A stretch of 64,000 bases of DNA from Thelephora terrestris (GCA_015956445.1 WIUZ02000006.1:62001-126000), one strand, 5' to 3'; shown: positions 20,452-32,155, numbered from the stretch's first letter. A program made the numbers and translations. The notes: generated by a model from the sequence alone, not told the origin.

Positions 20452-22090
20452 CGACTTCCTGGGCGCCCGGAATTTCTCGTGTCAACGTGGGACGGCCTAG
20501 TGTTTTTAACCACCAGAGGAGGTCGGTGTCGAGCTGACGTGGTTGGTGTCGGGGTTTGTGAGGGGAATCGTGAAAGATAGCGATCATTCCTTCCAATTTT
20601 GTCAAGTACGCGCGCCCCTCGGGAACAATCAAGCACGTGTGGAGAAGTTTCCCATACAACTTCTTCACGTCCTCTAGCGTGTGAGTCTCTCTTCGGGTCC
20701 ACTCTGTCACCGCTCTGACATATTTTTCCTTTTTCTTTTCCTGCAGGCTGACCAACTTCTTCCTCAAGTCCCAATCGAAGCCGATGAATGGGACAACTTC
20801 GCCGAACGGCACATCCTTGGACCTTTCCCAGGGAATCCCTAGCTTGGCACTAACCTTATCGACGTCTTCGATCGAATAGGCGTACCCGGGGTTGGCTATG
20901 TCCTCGTGCTCTTGCGCGATGCTGTGAATGGGCATCGCCATGTCCTCTGCGAACTCCTCTGAGCGACCGCTGGGAAGGACATCGCCCTTGAACCAAAACC
21001 TTCCGCCTTTCTGCTGCCTCCCCCCATTGGCTTCTATACTTTTCCTCCATTTTTTACGTAGCTTGTTGTACTCGTTGATGAACTCTCGCCTCATGGCGAA
21101 GAAAATAAAATCATCGACCCATCTGAGCGACGGGCCAATTCCTTCTGCTCGAAGGATGTCCGATAGGGCGTCTCCAAAGACGCCAAAGAGGCCTCCAGAA
21201 GATTTCTTTCCGAAGCATGTGCACGTGTTTAATGCAAATGGTTTGGGGTGCTCGTCGTTTTCGAGCCTAACGACCACCCCCGGCCATTGGTCTTCCGCAA
21301 GTGGGATGATGCGGTATGCCTCGGAAACGTCCCTACACGCGCCCAACGACCCAGGTGGCAGGGACCAGGCGAGCGTAGCAACTGTGGAAAAGGTACCCCA
21401 AGTACATGGGTAGAGATCTGATTCGATGCTTGAATTAATTGATTGAACTCCTATTGAGTTGCGCGGATAAGATAAATTCTGAATAAGTCGAAATTTGCCG
21501 GGTTTGCCGGGCTTGGGTATTAAGGAAAGTGGGGACGTCTGAAATGGTCCTAAGATATCTTCGAGCTCTGCCCTCGAGTAAGGTCCCCAGTAGCGTCCTT
21601 TGACAAACTCTATATCTACAATTTCCGTGAAGACTTCCTGATGCTCTAGTATGGAGGGATGATTAGGTGGAACGAAGGTTGAATGTATTTGGGGAATACC
21701 GGCGTCGGCGCCGTGAGAAATAAAAAGGGGAATGAGCGGGTATCGGTGAGTGATTCCGGCGGCTTCGAGAGCTCTCGACCACTCGCCAGCCACTAATGGC
21801 GTACGTATTTCAGGTTTGAGCCTTGTCACAGCCGTTGGCTCCATGGTCCCTGGCTCCGCATCCCGAACATTCGTGGCGGTGCGTACCCGAAACGTCAGTG
21901 CATCTGACGGGTTTCTGCCAATCTGAGCAGAGGACCACACCCTGCTTGTTGAGGATCCTGCCCCCTGCCACTCGTGTACTCTGGGCCTTTTCGCCGCTCC
22001 ACAGTTTGGCGGCTTGACAGGAGGACACTTTGTGAGGGTCCCGCCCAAGACAGATGGGGCATACTGATAGCTTTCCCTCCTTGGTACCAC
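19832..22090 (-). CDS. reverse transcriptase and RNase H of the retrotransposon
   Basis: The reverse transcriptase shows SLIPKPGKPGKFRLIQNLSYP, DVSEAYRIIPLAEDQW and the catalytic box LRWVDDFIFF, where V replaces the usual Y of YxDD, as is common in DIRS-order elements. It is followed by a connection region and an RNase H with AYSDASSTVGIGIV, WAEAVGMELL and IYGDNRGVVEGW (the D-E-D set). It copies the element RNA into DNA. Codons look maintained, which fits a young insertion. Confidence 0.85.
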   Translation of the reverse strand: MVPRRESYQYAPSVLGGTLTKCPPVKPPNCGAAKRPRVHEWQGAGSSTSRVWSSAQIGRNPSDALTFRVRTATNVRDAEPGTMEPTAVTRLKPEIRTPLVAGEWSRALEAAGITHRYPLIPLFISHGADAGIPQIHSTFVPPNHPSILEHQEVFTEIVDIEFVKGRYWGPYSRAELEDILGPFQTSPLSLIPKPGKPGKFRLIQNLSYPRNSIGVQSINSSIESDLYPCTWGTFSTVATLAWSLPPGSLGACRDVSEAYRIIPLAEDQWPGVVVRLENDEHPKPFALNTCTCFGKKSSGGLFGVFGDALSDILRAEGIGPSLRWVDDFIFFAMRREFINEYNKLRKKWRKSIEANGGRQQKGGRFWFKGDVLPSGRSEEFAEDMAMPIHSIAQEHEDIANPGYAYSIEDVDKVSAKLGIPWERSKDVPFGEVVPFIGFDWDLRKKLVSLQEKKKEKYVRAVTEWTRRETHTLEDVKKLYGKLLHTCLIVPEGRAYLTKLEGMIAIFHDSPHKPRHQPRQLDTDLLWWLKTLGRPTLTREIPGAQEVVDVHAYSDASSTVGIGIVVCDRWRAWALKPGWNTDGRDIGWAEAVGMELLIRSVTREAPPGTRFKIYGDNRGVVEGWWTGRSRNRQVNEVFKRIHSFLSQHTCTVYTRYVRSASNPADGPSRGIFPDSGKLLPPIDLPQDLKPFVFPLDHAKHGIRRQVSDHGGVQIPHNNRTDRATADERHRVISDLESQAWETFEAKNTWERLS

Positions 22091-23381
22091 TGTTTGCCGA
22101 TGCTCGAAAGGATTGCCTTCTCGGCTCGGGGGAACGCGACCGTCTGCGGTTGTAGCCGGTGCGCCTAACTGGTGACCTTGAACGAGAGTTTCTAGGCCTT
22201 GCTACCCTTGAGTTATGCGAACTTCGAGAGCTGCTTGATGGGCCTCTGGCCAGCGCCTCCTCCTGCTTACGAAGCAACTCCATCTGCCTAGCCTGTAGAA
22301 ATCAGAGGGCACGAGCGTGTGGCGGCGAGCACGATGCGTGAGTGCGGGAGAGCGATTGATGGCGGCGTGAATGCAGGGCCATGATGACGCGGGGCGTGAG
22401 TGCAGATTTGAAGAGCGGAGTGATGTGAGTGCGATGCAGAGAGCGACATGAGTGCGAAGCAGAGAGCGTGGTTTTCGCGTAAGGGCGGTATGTGCGCATG
22501 ATATGTTTTAAACATACATATGTCAGTAATGTGATTTTTCGGCCAGCATAAAGGAAAAAGGGGGGGGGGAAACTCACGCTTATCGTTGCTTGCTCCTCGT
22601 TCTTAATCTCGTCACGTAGTTCTTTCATCAAATCCTCGTTGACTTCTGAGATACGGTATGGGGCGCCCGAGCTGAGGCGCGCGGTCCAATCCCGCCGGAC
22701 TCGGTCCTGGTATCTCATGATAGCCTCCATACCATAGGGTTGGGAACGGATTGGGTGAACGTCCAAACTTAAGTAGAACAAGATGAGCTGTTCCACTTCG
22801 TAGCTTTTCCACTTGCAATCCCTCAAGCAGCCTATCATCCTTGTTTTCGCCTCTGTTAGCTGGTTCCAGGTTAGGTACTCGTCGTTAATAGCTTTGGTGG
22901 AAGAGGCTTCGACATCCTGAAGAAGGTAGCCTTTGTCCGTGCCGACCAGCCCGAACGTAGTGTTGGCTGGCGTCGCTATATCGACGGCGGCCGCGATGCG
23001 ACATCCTTCCACCGTAAAATGCCAGAGTTCGACGAACTCCTTCTTCTCGAGCCTCTTCAGAACGTTCCGTGCGGGCCTGATGTCCAGAAAACTCGGGGTG
23101 GGCCGGTCCAGCCAGTCTGGCATTTCGGTCTCCGTTGGCTGTGCGTCCTCCGGGATGATCTCGAGGACCTGCTCGTTCTCTCCTTCCTCTGTTCGGAGCT
23201 GCTGTAGATGCTCGTTCCAAAGGTCCAAATCTCTCTCGTGCCTCGCCGTCCAAGCCAGCCTCAAGATCTCCGTTGCTTGTTCGGCCGTTTTCCCTCCCTC
23301 TATGATGGCATTCCTCGCTCCATCCCAGAGCTCTTCTCCAAAATCTGGCTCAACGTCTGTTGTGGGGTTGCGAGGAGGCAT
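21810..23381 (-). CDS. gag-like region of the retrotransposon
   Basis: The upstream part (22580-23381) encodes a mostly helical, acidic protein with no named domain. The downstream part (21810-22283) is serine/arginine-rich and ends in two cysteine/histidine clusters (CPICLGRDPHKVSSC and ECSGCGARDHGANGC) that resemble nucleic-acid-binding zinc knuckles. A stretch at 22310-22500, rich in GTGAGTGCG-like words, lies between the two parts and may be spliced out. The assignment as gag rests on position and the zinc knuckle rather than on sequence similarity. Confidence 0.6.
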
Positions 23382-23524
23382 AACACCCGCCGGGGCTGTG
23401 GGGTGGTCTTGTAGATGTTGCTGAGGGGGGAAACTAAACCGGGTCCTTGTGGTTGTTTAGGAAAGCGAGTGATAACGATGGTGATTATTGATATTATTAT
23501 TGTTGTTGGGGATAGAGTAGTAGA

Positions 23525-23663
23525 GAAACAAAAGAATGAGGGAGGAGAGGACCGCGAGGAGATGGGTGCGCTGTCGAAGGAGCGACACGTGCCATCTCCA
23601 GCCGCTCTCGCGAAGACAATGTTCTCTTTCCTCGATCGTACCTCACTCCCACGAGACCTACAC
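23525..23663 (-). repeat. A1, left split direct repeat of the element
   Basis: 139 bases identical by eye to 18224-18362. In element orientation this is the 5' end. Confidence 0.85.
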
Positions 23664-23854
23664 GCACAGGATTGAAAATTAGTCCACGAACCCGTGTTGC
23701 ATTGCCCGCTGACCGTAGTTCGCATCGGAACGCTGTAAATCCAAGCGCATATATACTCATGAGCAACATATGGTTCCCCCCTCAGATTTATCATGCTGCG
23801 CTCTAGATCTGAACCACCACCCACTGCTCGCACCTCAGGTCTCCCGGCCTGCCA

Positions 23855-24800
23855 GTGCCAGATGCACACACAACAATACCGCCCCCCACTGGTTATCTTA
23901 CCTTCCATCCTGCCCAGGGTAAAACCTGGGTCGATGTAAATTCCGATTCCTCTACGCTTGCAATACTCCTTCTGAAATGTGTTTTCCGATGGCAGGGTAT
24001 ACCCTTGCCTAGAGAAGATACCACAGCCGCCCTACGACTGTGGCAAAACTCAGAACAACTGGGAGAAGAGTTCGCCCGTCCTCTTCTCCAAATGGGGGTA
24101 TCCCGGAGTGAGACTGCTGGATGCTTTTCGCGGCAAGTTCGAAGGGATCGACGACAGAGATTCTTTCCCACTTGGCGCGAATTTCAGTGGGATATCCATC
24201 AGAATACACGTAGGTTCCCGGCGTTATCGCCCGCTCCGGCCAACTCATTTCTGCTTCAAGTTACCTGGATATCCCTCCAGCACCTACGTGGGAGAACACC
24301 TGAAGTGGTTGGCGAGCAGAGGGGGAAAGGATAAAGTAAATTCAAGGGCAAGGTCAATGCAGGTACATGAAGGGGTCAAAAGCCGAGGAGGGTCGCTCCA
24401 TGGCTAATGAGTGCCTGATAGGTCTCCACCAAGAATTACAAGGCGAAGGCAGAACCGGTGGCCAAAAGCAAGCTCGCGCAGGAAGTCGCGAAGCGTGTCT
24501 TATGGCACATTGAAGACCTCATGAATAACAGTGATGTGAGTCGCTAATATGCTCGTTCGTGCAGATGGACTAATGTCAGGCAGCTGTTCCCGTTCGACGA
24601 CAGAGTCGAAGGAAAGTGGCGTCTTGGGGAGGGGTTCATGCGTTTCGAGAACATGACGATCACTGCACTTGAGCACGTCACCAAAGGATCTTGGTCACCC
24701 GTCATACACATCGACAAGGTCCTCTAAGATTAGCACGCTACTTAACTTGCACTAGATATTTCCGGTTCGTTTTCTCAGGACGGGACCTACCTTCCGTGTC
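23855..24800 (+). CDS. conserved fungal protein of unknown function, copy 2
   Basis: Related along its length to the gene at the left edge of the window but on the opposite strand. Shared segments include TFHPAQGKTWVD, FSDGRVY, PGVRLLDAFRG, ISIRIHVGS, RPTHFCFKL, KVSTKNYKA-like STKNYKAKAEPVA and KRVLWHIEDL. This copy also shows the C-terminus missing from copy 1: WRLGEGFMRFENMTITALEH followed by GSWSPVIHID. Compared with copy 1, the 3' end of the first intron has changed (a short deletion removes the AG used there), so splicing may now use another site or the copy may be decaying. The frame is otherwise well kept. It begins about 190 bases past the end of the retrotransposon, so its promoter was probably displaced or cut by the insertion. 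Function unknown. Confidence 0.5.
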
Positions 24801-25418
24801 TGGACCATTTGTAGCCCATAGGCACATGCGCGCCCCATGCCTAGAACTATAAAAGCTATTGGGTGGGTTCCGCTAAAGCCAAGGAATGCGGGCGTTCGAA
24901 ACCATGCCAGACCGATGAGGCGCCTTGCCACGAGCGCGGGGACAACCAAGGCGAGTGGATACGGGTGTCCGACACACTGCTCCAGGAGGTGGATGCGGTA
25001 CGAGGAACGCATAGCTAGTCGCGTCGTGCATTGCTTAAGCGTTGGGTGTTGGATGTTGAAACCAACAAGCCTTCGATCTTCAGTACGGGGCTGGGGTCTC
25101 TGTCTAACGGCGCAATTACCGAGACCTCGATGTTTTCGAGGGAACCGCCGTAGGAGAGACGCACCGGGAATCTTCAAATATCTCAAAACGTTCGTAATTT
25201 TTGTCGGTTGTCCAAGACGGTCCAAGTTGGGGTGCTTAACATCCCCACCGGTGACCGCCAGTGGTTCATGTGGTCTGCTTGAGGAGACCAGGTGCTTACG
25301 CCCTTTCACGCGAGGACAGCGGATGGGGAGTCGACAAGAAGGATTTGAAGGGATTTGATCAGGAAGGCCTCGGCTGTTTCCACACTACATTCACGCAGGC
25401 TTCCGTCTCTCTGGTCGG
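24801..25418. other. spacer upstream of SEC8
   Basis: Two long overlapping frames on opposite strands (24837-25358 plus, 24752-25309 minus) are open, but neither has a motif. One may be a chance consequence of high GC. I see nothing else here. Confidence 0.35.
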
Positions 25419-28400
25419 ATGTCTCGCGTCTCGCCATACTCTGCCACGCCCCGAAACACACGTCCAATAGCGGATTATGGCGACGCACGGTCCACGAGGC
25501 CTCTCGAAATTGGACGCCTGGTCCGACCCTCTACTCCCACCAACTCCTCCTCGAGCGGGCCATCGCGGCCGCACCGATCCGGCTTAAGGACAAGACAGAC
25601 TTCGATTTCGTCTGTAGATTCGCATATGACTCGGGACTCGAGGGCCGACGCTAAAATGCAAACACCACCTCGCTCGCGACCAAGACCGACTGGAATGCCG
25701 ATATCCGCGACTCCGGAAGAGATGTCCCCACAATCCATCTCTTCCCCGGTTACTTCTGCTGCTATGACCGCTGCGTTGTCAGCATTAAAAAGCGCGGGTC
25801 AAAGGAGGAGGGCTATGACTGCCGGGAGTGAGGATGCACAATGGGAACGTCAGCGAACCCTTGATCAGGAAGCGGAGCGGCAACTGCAGAAGCGTATCAA
25901 GGATCGCGTACCCCAGAGGCGTGCAAGGGGGAAGGCAAAAGCTGGTGACATTGATGGTATGAGCGTTGCCTTTGTCGTCGTTTTATGCGGCATCATCTTC
26001 ACCGTTTATTTGTGTCGTAGCTGTGCTAGACCAAATTCAAGACGAATGGGAATCATGTACATCGCCAGACGTAAGACTCGTGATTCTAATTAAGTTGCCT
26101 ATCACACAATACTGAAGTCGCTAAAAGTTCAGCCCCGTAGATCTCGCCCTCGAACTTCTTGACGAATCGTCGACGGGAAAAGACATGCGTTCATTCCAAT
26201 CTACCAAGGGTTTACTATTCGACGCTCTCAAGGGATCTGTCGACAGTATGTTGATCGCATAGATCTTCGAAGCTCAACCTCACCTACCGTGCAGTCAATT
26301 ATCAGGCGTTTGCCGCTGCGCTCCCCCACCACGCATCCATGCTGATACAGCTCAACAATACCCAGTTATACATGAAGGAAGCCCGAGCCGCTCTGACGGA
26401 AGCCAAGGAGACCTTGGGTAATAAACGTGCGGACCTTTTGCAGATGTGGTCACGACGGCAAACCCTGGAGGAGATGACGCGAATATTGGACCAAATGTAT
26501 GATTCAACACCCCTATCACGGTCAAATGGCTGCTGATCCCGTTCCAGAGAACACCTCAAGTCCGTTCCGGATGCGCTAGAAAGCCTAATATCCGAGAAAC
26601 GTTTGTTGCAGGCTGCCATTTTACTCGTCCGCAGCCTCAAGACCGTCCGAAACTCTGATATGATGGAGATCGGGGCAGTTACCGACCTACGGAACTATCT
26701 CGTATCCCAAGAACCTGTAAGCATCTCCAAACTTTCCAACGTGAATCAAATTCAACTCCCTGCAGGCATTACGCGAGATCCTCATCGATGAACTTCACAG
26801 TCACTTGTATCTCAAGTCAGTGTTCACGAGCTCAAGGTGGGTTGCTTACACCCCAACTCAACAGACACGTGAGTGCGGCCCGAGATTTATCTCCAGAAAA
26901 TACCCAGCTGATTGACCGATCTCAGTCTCAAATACGGAATATGACTTGGAACTTCCGGAATCCGTACGAGCCGCGTCGGTGCATGATTCGGAGTTCACGG
27001 AGAACCTACCAGACCGCTACAGGTGCTTCCTGGCGGAGCTCGCGGTGCGTCCAAACGACTCCCCGCTGGACATCGAGGATCATCGCCTACGAGCTGGCGC
27101 ATCTGCGTCATTCCCTACTGGGGGAGTTGGTTCTATCAATTCCTTTGGGTCAAGTTCGAATCTTGCCGGGATTGCCGCTTCTCAAAACAAGAGCCCGGAA
27201 TCTGATTCATTCGCGTACATGGAAACATTGTTGGAATCTCTGGCAGTGTTGGGTAAACTCGGGAGCGCGTTGGATGCTGTTGCCCAACGGCTTTCCCAAG
27301 AAATCTATGCTCTGGTTGATTCGACTTTGGATGAGGTCTCCGAACGAGCGGATTACTTGAAGAAAGGCTCCGTTCTGGATGCAGGGGAACTTAGGACGGG
27401 TATCGAAGATATCTACGTTGTTTCATCTGGGCCAAACCCTGCCAGCCTCGGATTGCTCTCATCGTCTGCACATACCCTATTATCGGCAGCTGGTAAAGGA
27501 CGGGGGCCGTTATTGAGCCCTTCCTCGTTGCGGTTGGCCGCATTGGAAGCATCAACGAAACAAATCGACCACGAAATCCTCAAGGATTTCTTTTGGACGT
27601 TGTACTCAAAGCTCGACGCCGTGGCCCAGGGACTGGGTGTTGTCGCTGAAGTGGCTAACAGAATTGGATCGGTATGTATCCTATGTCTCCAGGTTTCTGC
27701 GTATCTAACTGCGGGATCTAGCGAAGAGACTTCAAAGATTCATCGGGTGCCAAGCCTGGGCAATTGTTCCCCCTCAGCGAGATCGTGGTCCCGCTCCATG
27801 CAGAGGTGCGGTAGCCTGAGGGCAAGGATTGATCGATTTCTGATTCCACCGCTATAGATCCGGGCGTTGTTGTCCGACTATCTCACTGACGAAGAACAAG
27901 GTTCGGTTTCGGGCAGGAATCCATTGGCCTCCATCAATGAGGTATTGCGAGAGGGCAGGTTTGGTAGGGATAGGTCGAAGGTATCTTCGTCACACCATTG
28001 TCAAGACACCGAGACTCACCCTCCTGCACAAGCACGTTTTCCGATTTGCCGATGGAGATGTCAAGTTGACGAACAAGGCCCTTCAAGCGCACGAGGACGA
28101 GCTGAACCGCATTTTGAAAGACACCGTTCCAGGTCTTGTACCAGGCTCAGCCGAGGCATCGGTCCAGGCCACCCTTTCCGCAGTAGGGGTGGACGATCAC
28201 CTCATCAACCCTGGACAACATCATCGGTTACTCATCAAACCTGACGCTTTCCACGTCAGCGTGTTGTTCCAGCCTACGCTCGCATTCTTACAGCGGATCG
28301 CGGATATATTGCCCAGCGGAATGGATTCAACGAAGGCTTCAAGCGCGGTTATGGATGATTTTGTGTTGAAAGTGTACCTTCCACAGTTGCAAGAGAAGGT

Positions 28401-30059
28401 TACGGAACTCTTTTTGCATTCCGTCAATGGTGGGTTATACTTCACCCTAATTTGCAGTGGGCTCAGATCGATTTAACTGTTGACAGGGATCTATGCGTTC
28501 CAGCCAGATACGACGACCTCCAGGCTCTCTCACCAGCCGCTCATCAAGGCAACGACGCAATTGATGGCACTAATCAACTCACTCTGTGCCATGCTCCGCA
28601 CATCACCGTTCCACAAGGAAAACTACTCTCGATTGATCCTCACGGTCGTGGTGGAGTTCTATCAGAGATGTTCCACGAGGTTCCAGGAGCTTATCTCGAA
28701 CGGGCAGAAGGCGACCGATGCCGATCCGAAAGTTGCACTAGCAGCGGATTGGGCCCAGAGAGCGGACTTGCACCCTTGCCTGTCGGAGATATTCAAGATC
28801 TCCGAGATTAACACCCCGAAGAAGGATCAGCTGTACAGACAGGAAACACATTTGGAGCTGAATTTTGTTGGCGAGGATGGAACCGTGGAGAAAAACGACT
28901 TGATTGGGTCTACAAGGAACCTGGCGACACTTGGGAGCCTATACACAAGTTTGGTGAGTACATAGGGCAGCCCATTGTCTACAGTCAATCGAACCATTTT
29001 GTCTTTTAGCGTTGGTTCACTGAGGCGTTGGATTCTCTCAAAGCCGTTCCAGAAGCCCCGCTGTCGCCGACTACTCCACTCAGGTTAGTGCCGATGTCGG
29101 CGGTAACACCTTACACGGCAGGTGTCCCCTTCCTACGACCGTTTGACCCCTCGGAACCCCTCCGGCTACCACTGTCGAAGGAGATGTCGATGTAAGCCAT
29201 GGCTCGTTCTTTCTTCTGCAAATGATGAACCGCTGCTTTCAGTCGTTTCGACTCTTTGTTCGAGACATACAAACAACTGGCCGAGTGGGTGCTTTTCACG
29301 ATACGCATGGATATACGGTGTCGTGCGATCTACCACTTGGTATTATCTATGCGTCATGTAAGAGGGTATCTGTGCATCCAGCACCAGAGATTCTAAGCAC
29401 CCCCTTTCAATAATCTAGGGCAACTATAACCTCGAGCGGGAAGCGTCCGAGCCGGATCCTCACATTGTCGATCTGAACGGCGAGCTGACTAAATGCGAGG
29501 GGTACATATCAACGGCTGTCGGGGAAAGGGAACATGCGTAAGTCGTCTCGACCACGCTAACAGGTCCTCCGGTCTCACGTCTATGTCCTGCAAGGTTCGC
29601 TTTTGAAGGCATTGGTCAATTGCTCGAACATCTCTTGATTTTGGAAGCCAAGCGCATCCGTTTGGCAAACGCGAACGGTATCAGGAAGATGATCAGGAAT
29701 ATTTTGGCGCTCCAGCAGAGTATCAAGACCCTGACGAGCGATATGAGGGGAGCGGACTTTGATCGTGCAAAGAAATATTACACTCTGTTCTTTAGGACTC
29801 CAACGGTACGAGTTCCTCGCAGGGAATGCGTCTCGCTTGCCCTTCGTGCTGACCCAAATCACAGCAATTGGTCGAGAGTATCAAAGTGAAGCAAGAATTC
29901 TCGTTTGAGGAGTATCACGTCATGCTCAAGCTCATGTGTGGGGTAGACCAGACGGTCGCCAACACGGGTCCCGCCCAAGCTGCTGACAGGTCGTACGGGA
30001 TGCATGTCATTGAGTTGCAACAATTGGAGATGGAGTCGGTAAACGAAGACGGTCAATGA
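25419..30059 (+). CDS. SEC8: exocyst complex component SEC8 (EXOC4)
   Basis: Sec8 is one of eight subunits of the exocyst, which tethers secretory vesicles to the plasma membrane at sites of polar growth such as hyphal tips. The N-terminus (MSRVSPYSATPRN) is serine/proline-rich and disordered for about 170 residues. Then comes the conserved Sec8 core: AVLDQIQDEWESCTSPD, LPHHASMLIQLNNTQLYMKE, ARAALTEAKETLGNKRADLL, EHLKSVPDALESLISEKRLL and LREILIDELHSHLYLKS. Later exons include LDAVAQGLGVVAEV, LLKHVFRFADGDVKL and a long helical C-terminus. It ends SFEEYHVMLKLMCGVDQT, then YGMHVIELQQLEME. The gene has many short introns and encodes roughly 1,100 to 1,200 residues, usual for fungi. I did not resolve every exon edge; the start and stop are well supported. 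Confidence 0.92.
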
Positions 30060-30435
30060 TACGTCCGTTCTTAACTCGATGGACAACGTTAACGTGCTGA
30101 AAGCGACTGTACTGGGGTTGTATTTATTATGTAGCTTGCATAATATTGTAGTCCTAGAAAGTACAAGACGTTCCCGGTGTACATGCGCCACGAATCGAAG
30201 GTAGCGTGGAGGGCTATATGTTGGGAAACCGCGACTCCTTGTGGGCCTTGTCGGATACCTGGCCGATTTTGTCCCGATAAAAGGGACGGCATTTAACGAG
30301 GAGGATCAGGCTGAGGAAGGAAGCTCCATGTCTTTCTCTGGTCGTTCCGCCAAATCACCGACGGCAACTTACAGGAGCTTCGTTCGCCCGATCTAACCCT
30401 GGAGTGCACGAGCAAATTTTACATTCCATGAGGCC
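30060..30435. other. spacer between convergent SEC8 and LYR-protein genes
   Basis: 376 bases that should hold both 3' trailers. No gene or stable repeat was seen. Confidence 0.45.
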
Positions 30436-31920
30436 TTACGTTTCCGGTACGCCAATGGCACCCTCCGAATTTGTTCGCTCTACCTCCTCGGGTTCGGGCT
30501 CAACGTCAACCCTCGGCTTCTTCGCGTCCAGTTCTCCGGGTCCCACCTCGAGGTGCTGGACTTCGTTGGATGCTTCATTGCCGTCCACCAAGTTCGATTT
30601 GTACTTCAGTGTTCTGTCGGCTCTCGGGCTTTGATTCGATTTTGATTTTGTCTCTACCACCGGCTTCGTTTTCATCTGACGCTCCTGTAGTGGCGTAGGC
30701 CCCCGGTCGACCTTGAGTTCCTGTGGCAGTGGGGGTAGCCTCAACCAAGCCAAATCGGCCTCGTCAGCCATCGGGACAGCCGAAGTCAACTTGTCCGAGC
30801 ACGCCAAAGGCGATAAAGAGACCTTGTACTTCCCGGTTGATTCGTTGGGGCGTTTGAGGTACGTCAGAATGGGTATCTTTGCGAGAATTTTTCGATGTTG
30901 CCGGCGAATAAAACGGTTCACGGCAAAAGTGGTAGGAGGGTTGCTCGTTGGGTCCCGATGAGTCGAATCGGTGGCACGTTTTGGGGCATTCAAGGTCGGA
31001 GATGCGATGGCTTCCAAGTCGCGAAGGACCGAGGTTCCTTGTAACCCCACAAGTGGCAATGTAGGCTGCTTCCACCTCTCAGTGTTTTCTTCCCGAGTTG
31101 TACTTGTTCCTGTGGGGTTGCGAAGTGGCGTTTGTTCTTCAATGACATGTACCCGGAAAACTTCGATCGGTGGCTGCACTCTCGACATCTCCTGATCGAA
31201 AAACCTCCATTTCAGGTTCACCTCTCGCCGTTTACTAAAAGGGCCAAGGATCTTCGCGTCATCTGACGTGGGGTCTGCCCGCTTCGGTAGAATAGGCGGG
31301 TGTTGCAGTTGTTTTGGGGTGCGTTTGATGGAACCATGGCGCGACAAAGGTGACAATAGTAGGGCAGTCATTTCTGGGGAGTAGACCGGTGGCCGAGAAG
31401 ATTCGACGGCAGGGATAATAGGTGGAGGAAGGGGTGCGGACGGGTCACTTTTAAGAGGCTATAGAGAAAGGGAAGTCTTGAGGACTGGCCATCGCATCGG
31501 CGTATGAACTCACTCACTTCCGTTAGTTCCCACCGCAATTTCCCTTTCCTCCCGTAGGCCAGAGATAGGATGTGTTGGTACGCGGTGCTACTCCCATTGT
31601 TCGCGGCTTGGAGTTTCCTCAGTTCCTAGGAGATCTTATCAGTTATTGCGATACAACGGAATTGCCCTCGAGACGTACCCTCGAGACTCGCTTGTACCTC
31701 GGTCTGAAGTGAGGCGAGTCTGGGCTGGGTAGGGCATTGATGTCATCCTTGACTTTGATCTTGTAGAATTCTCTGCAGGCGGGACAGTATTAAACCGACG
31801 CGTGCGGAAGCTTCGCTTACGAACTTACCGTAAGTACCGTGTAGGGAGATTTTCAATCTCCCTGGTGAACGCATGAGTCAATGACGCGATGGCGGATGAC
31901 CCAAGAGTGGAAGGAAACAT
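30436..31920 (-). CDS. LYR-motif protein, probably mitochondrial
   Basis: Four exons by my reading. Exon 1 starts MFPSTLGSSAIASLTHAFT (start 31920) and ends in LPTRYLR. It is spliced to EFYKIKVKDDINALPSPDSP, so the LYR signature reads RYLREFYK across the junction. Next come PRYKRVSR joined to ELRKLQAANNGSSTAYQHIL, then WELTE joined to PLKSDPSAPLPPP. Complex1_LYR proteins are small mitochondrial assembly or ribosome factors that bind acyl carrier protein. This one also has KRREVNLKWRFFDQEMSRVQ later and a tail of over 150 residues that is basic and low in complexity. No named LYR subfamily could be assigned by eye. The N-terminus is rich in S, T and A, which would suit a mitochondrial presequence. 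Confidence 0.7.
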
Positions 31921-32155
31921 GCGCCGATCACATCAATATGCTCCGGACCGAGCTGGTGCAGCGGCCATGATAGTCAAGGTTGTGACCAGGCCAATCCCGA
32001 GTCCACAGTTCTCTAAATCCAAACAGACTGCCTTACAATGACCGTATATCCCAAAGTTACAACAACGAGCGTTACAGTTACAGAGCCCAAGAACGTCCGA
32101 AACCGAGAAAAATGAGCGACTGAGTAAGGAGTGCAGCTAACGTTGGCAGTGGGTG

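Larger units (their letters stand above)
17931..23663 (-). mobile_element. Ngaro/PAT-type tyrosine-recombinase retrotransposon (DIRS order), whole-looking
   Basis: A 5.7 kb element read on the minus strand. It carries a gag-like region with a zinc knuckle, a reverse transcriptase with RNase H, and a tyrosine recombinase in place of an integrase. Its ends are split direct repeats in the order A1 - coding - B1 A2 - spacer - B2: A1 is 23525-23663, B1 18363-18543, A2 18224-18362 and B2 17931-18111. This arrangement and the lack of long terminal repeats or a methyltransferase domain point to Ngaro/PAT rather than DIRS1 or LTR elements. The A copies look identical over 139 bases and the B copies differ at one position in 181, so the insertion is young. 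The element looks whole. As known for this order, no target duplication is expected. The insertion lies about 190 bases upstream of the second copy of the unknown gene. Confidence 0.85.

Noticed and set aside
24837-25358. 173-codon plus-strand frame downstream of the duplicated gene
   Set aside because: It is mirrored by an equally long minus-strand frame, has no motif and follows the in-frame stop of the duplicated gene.
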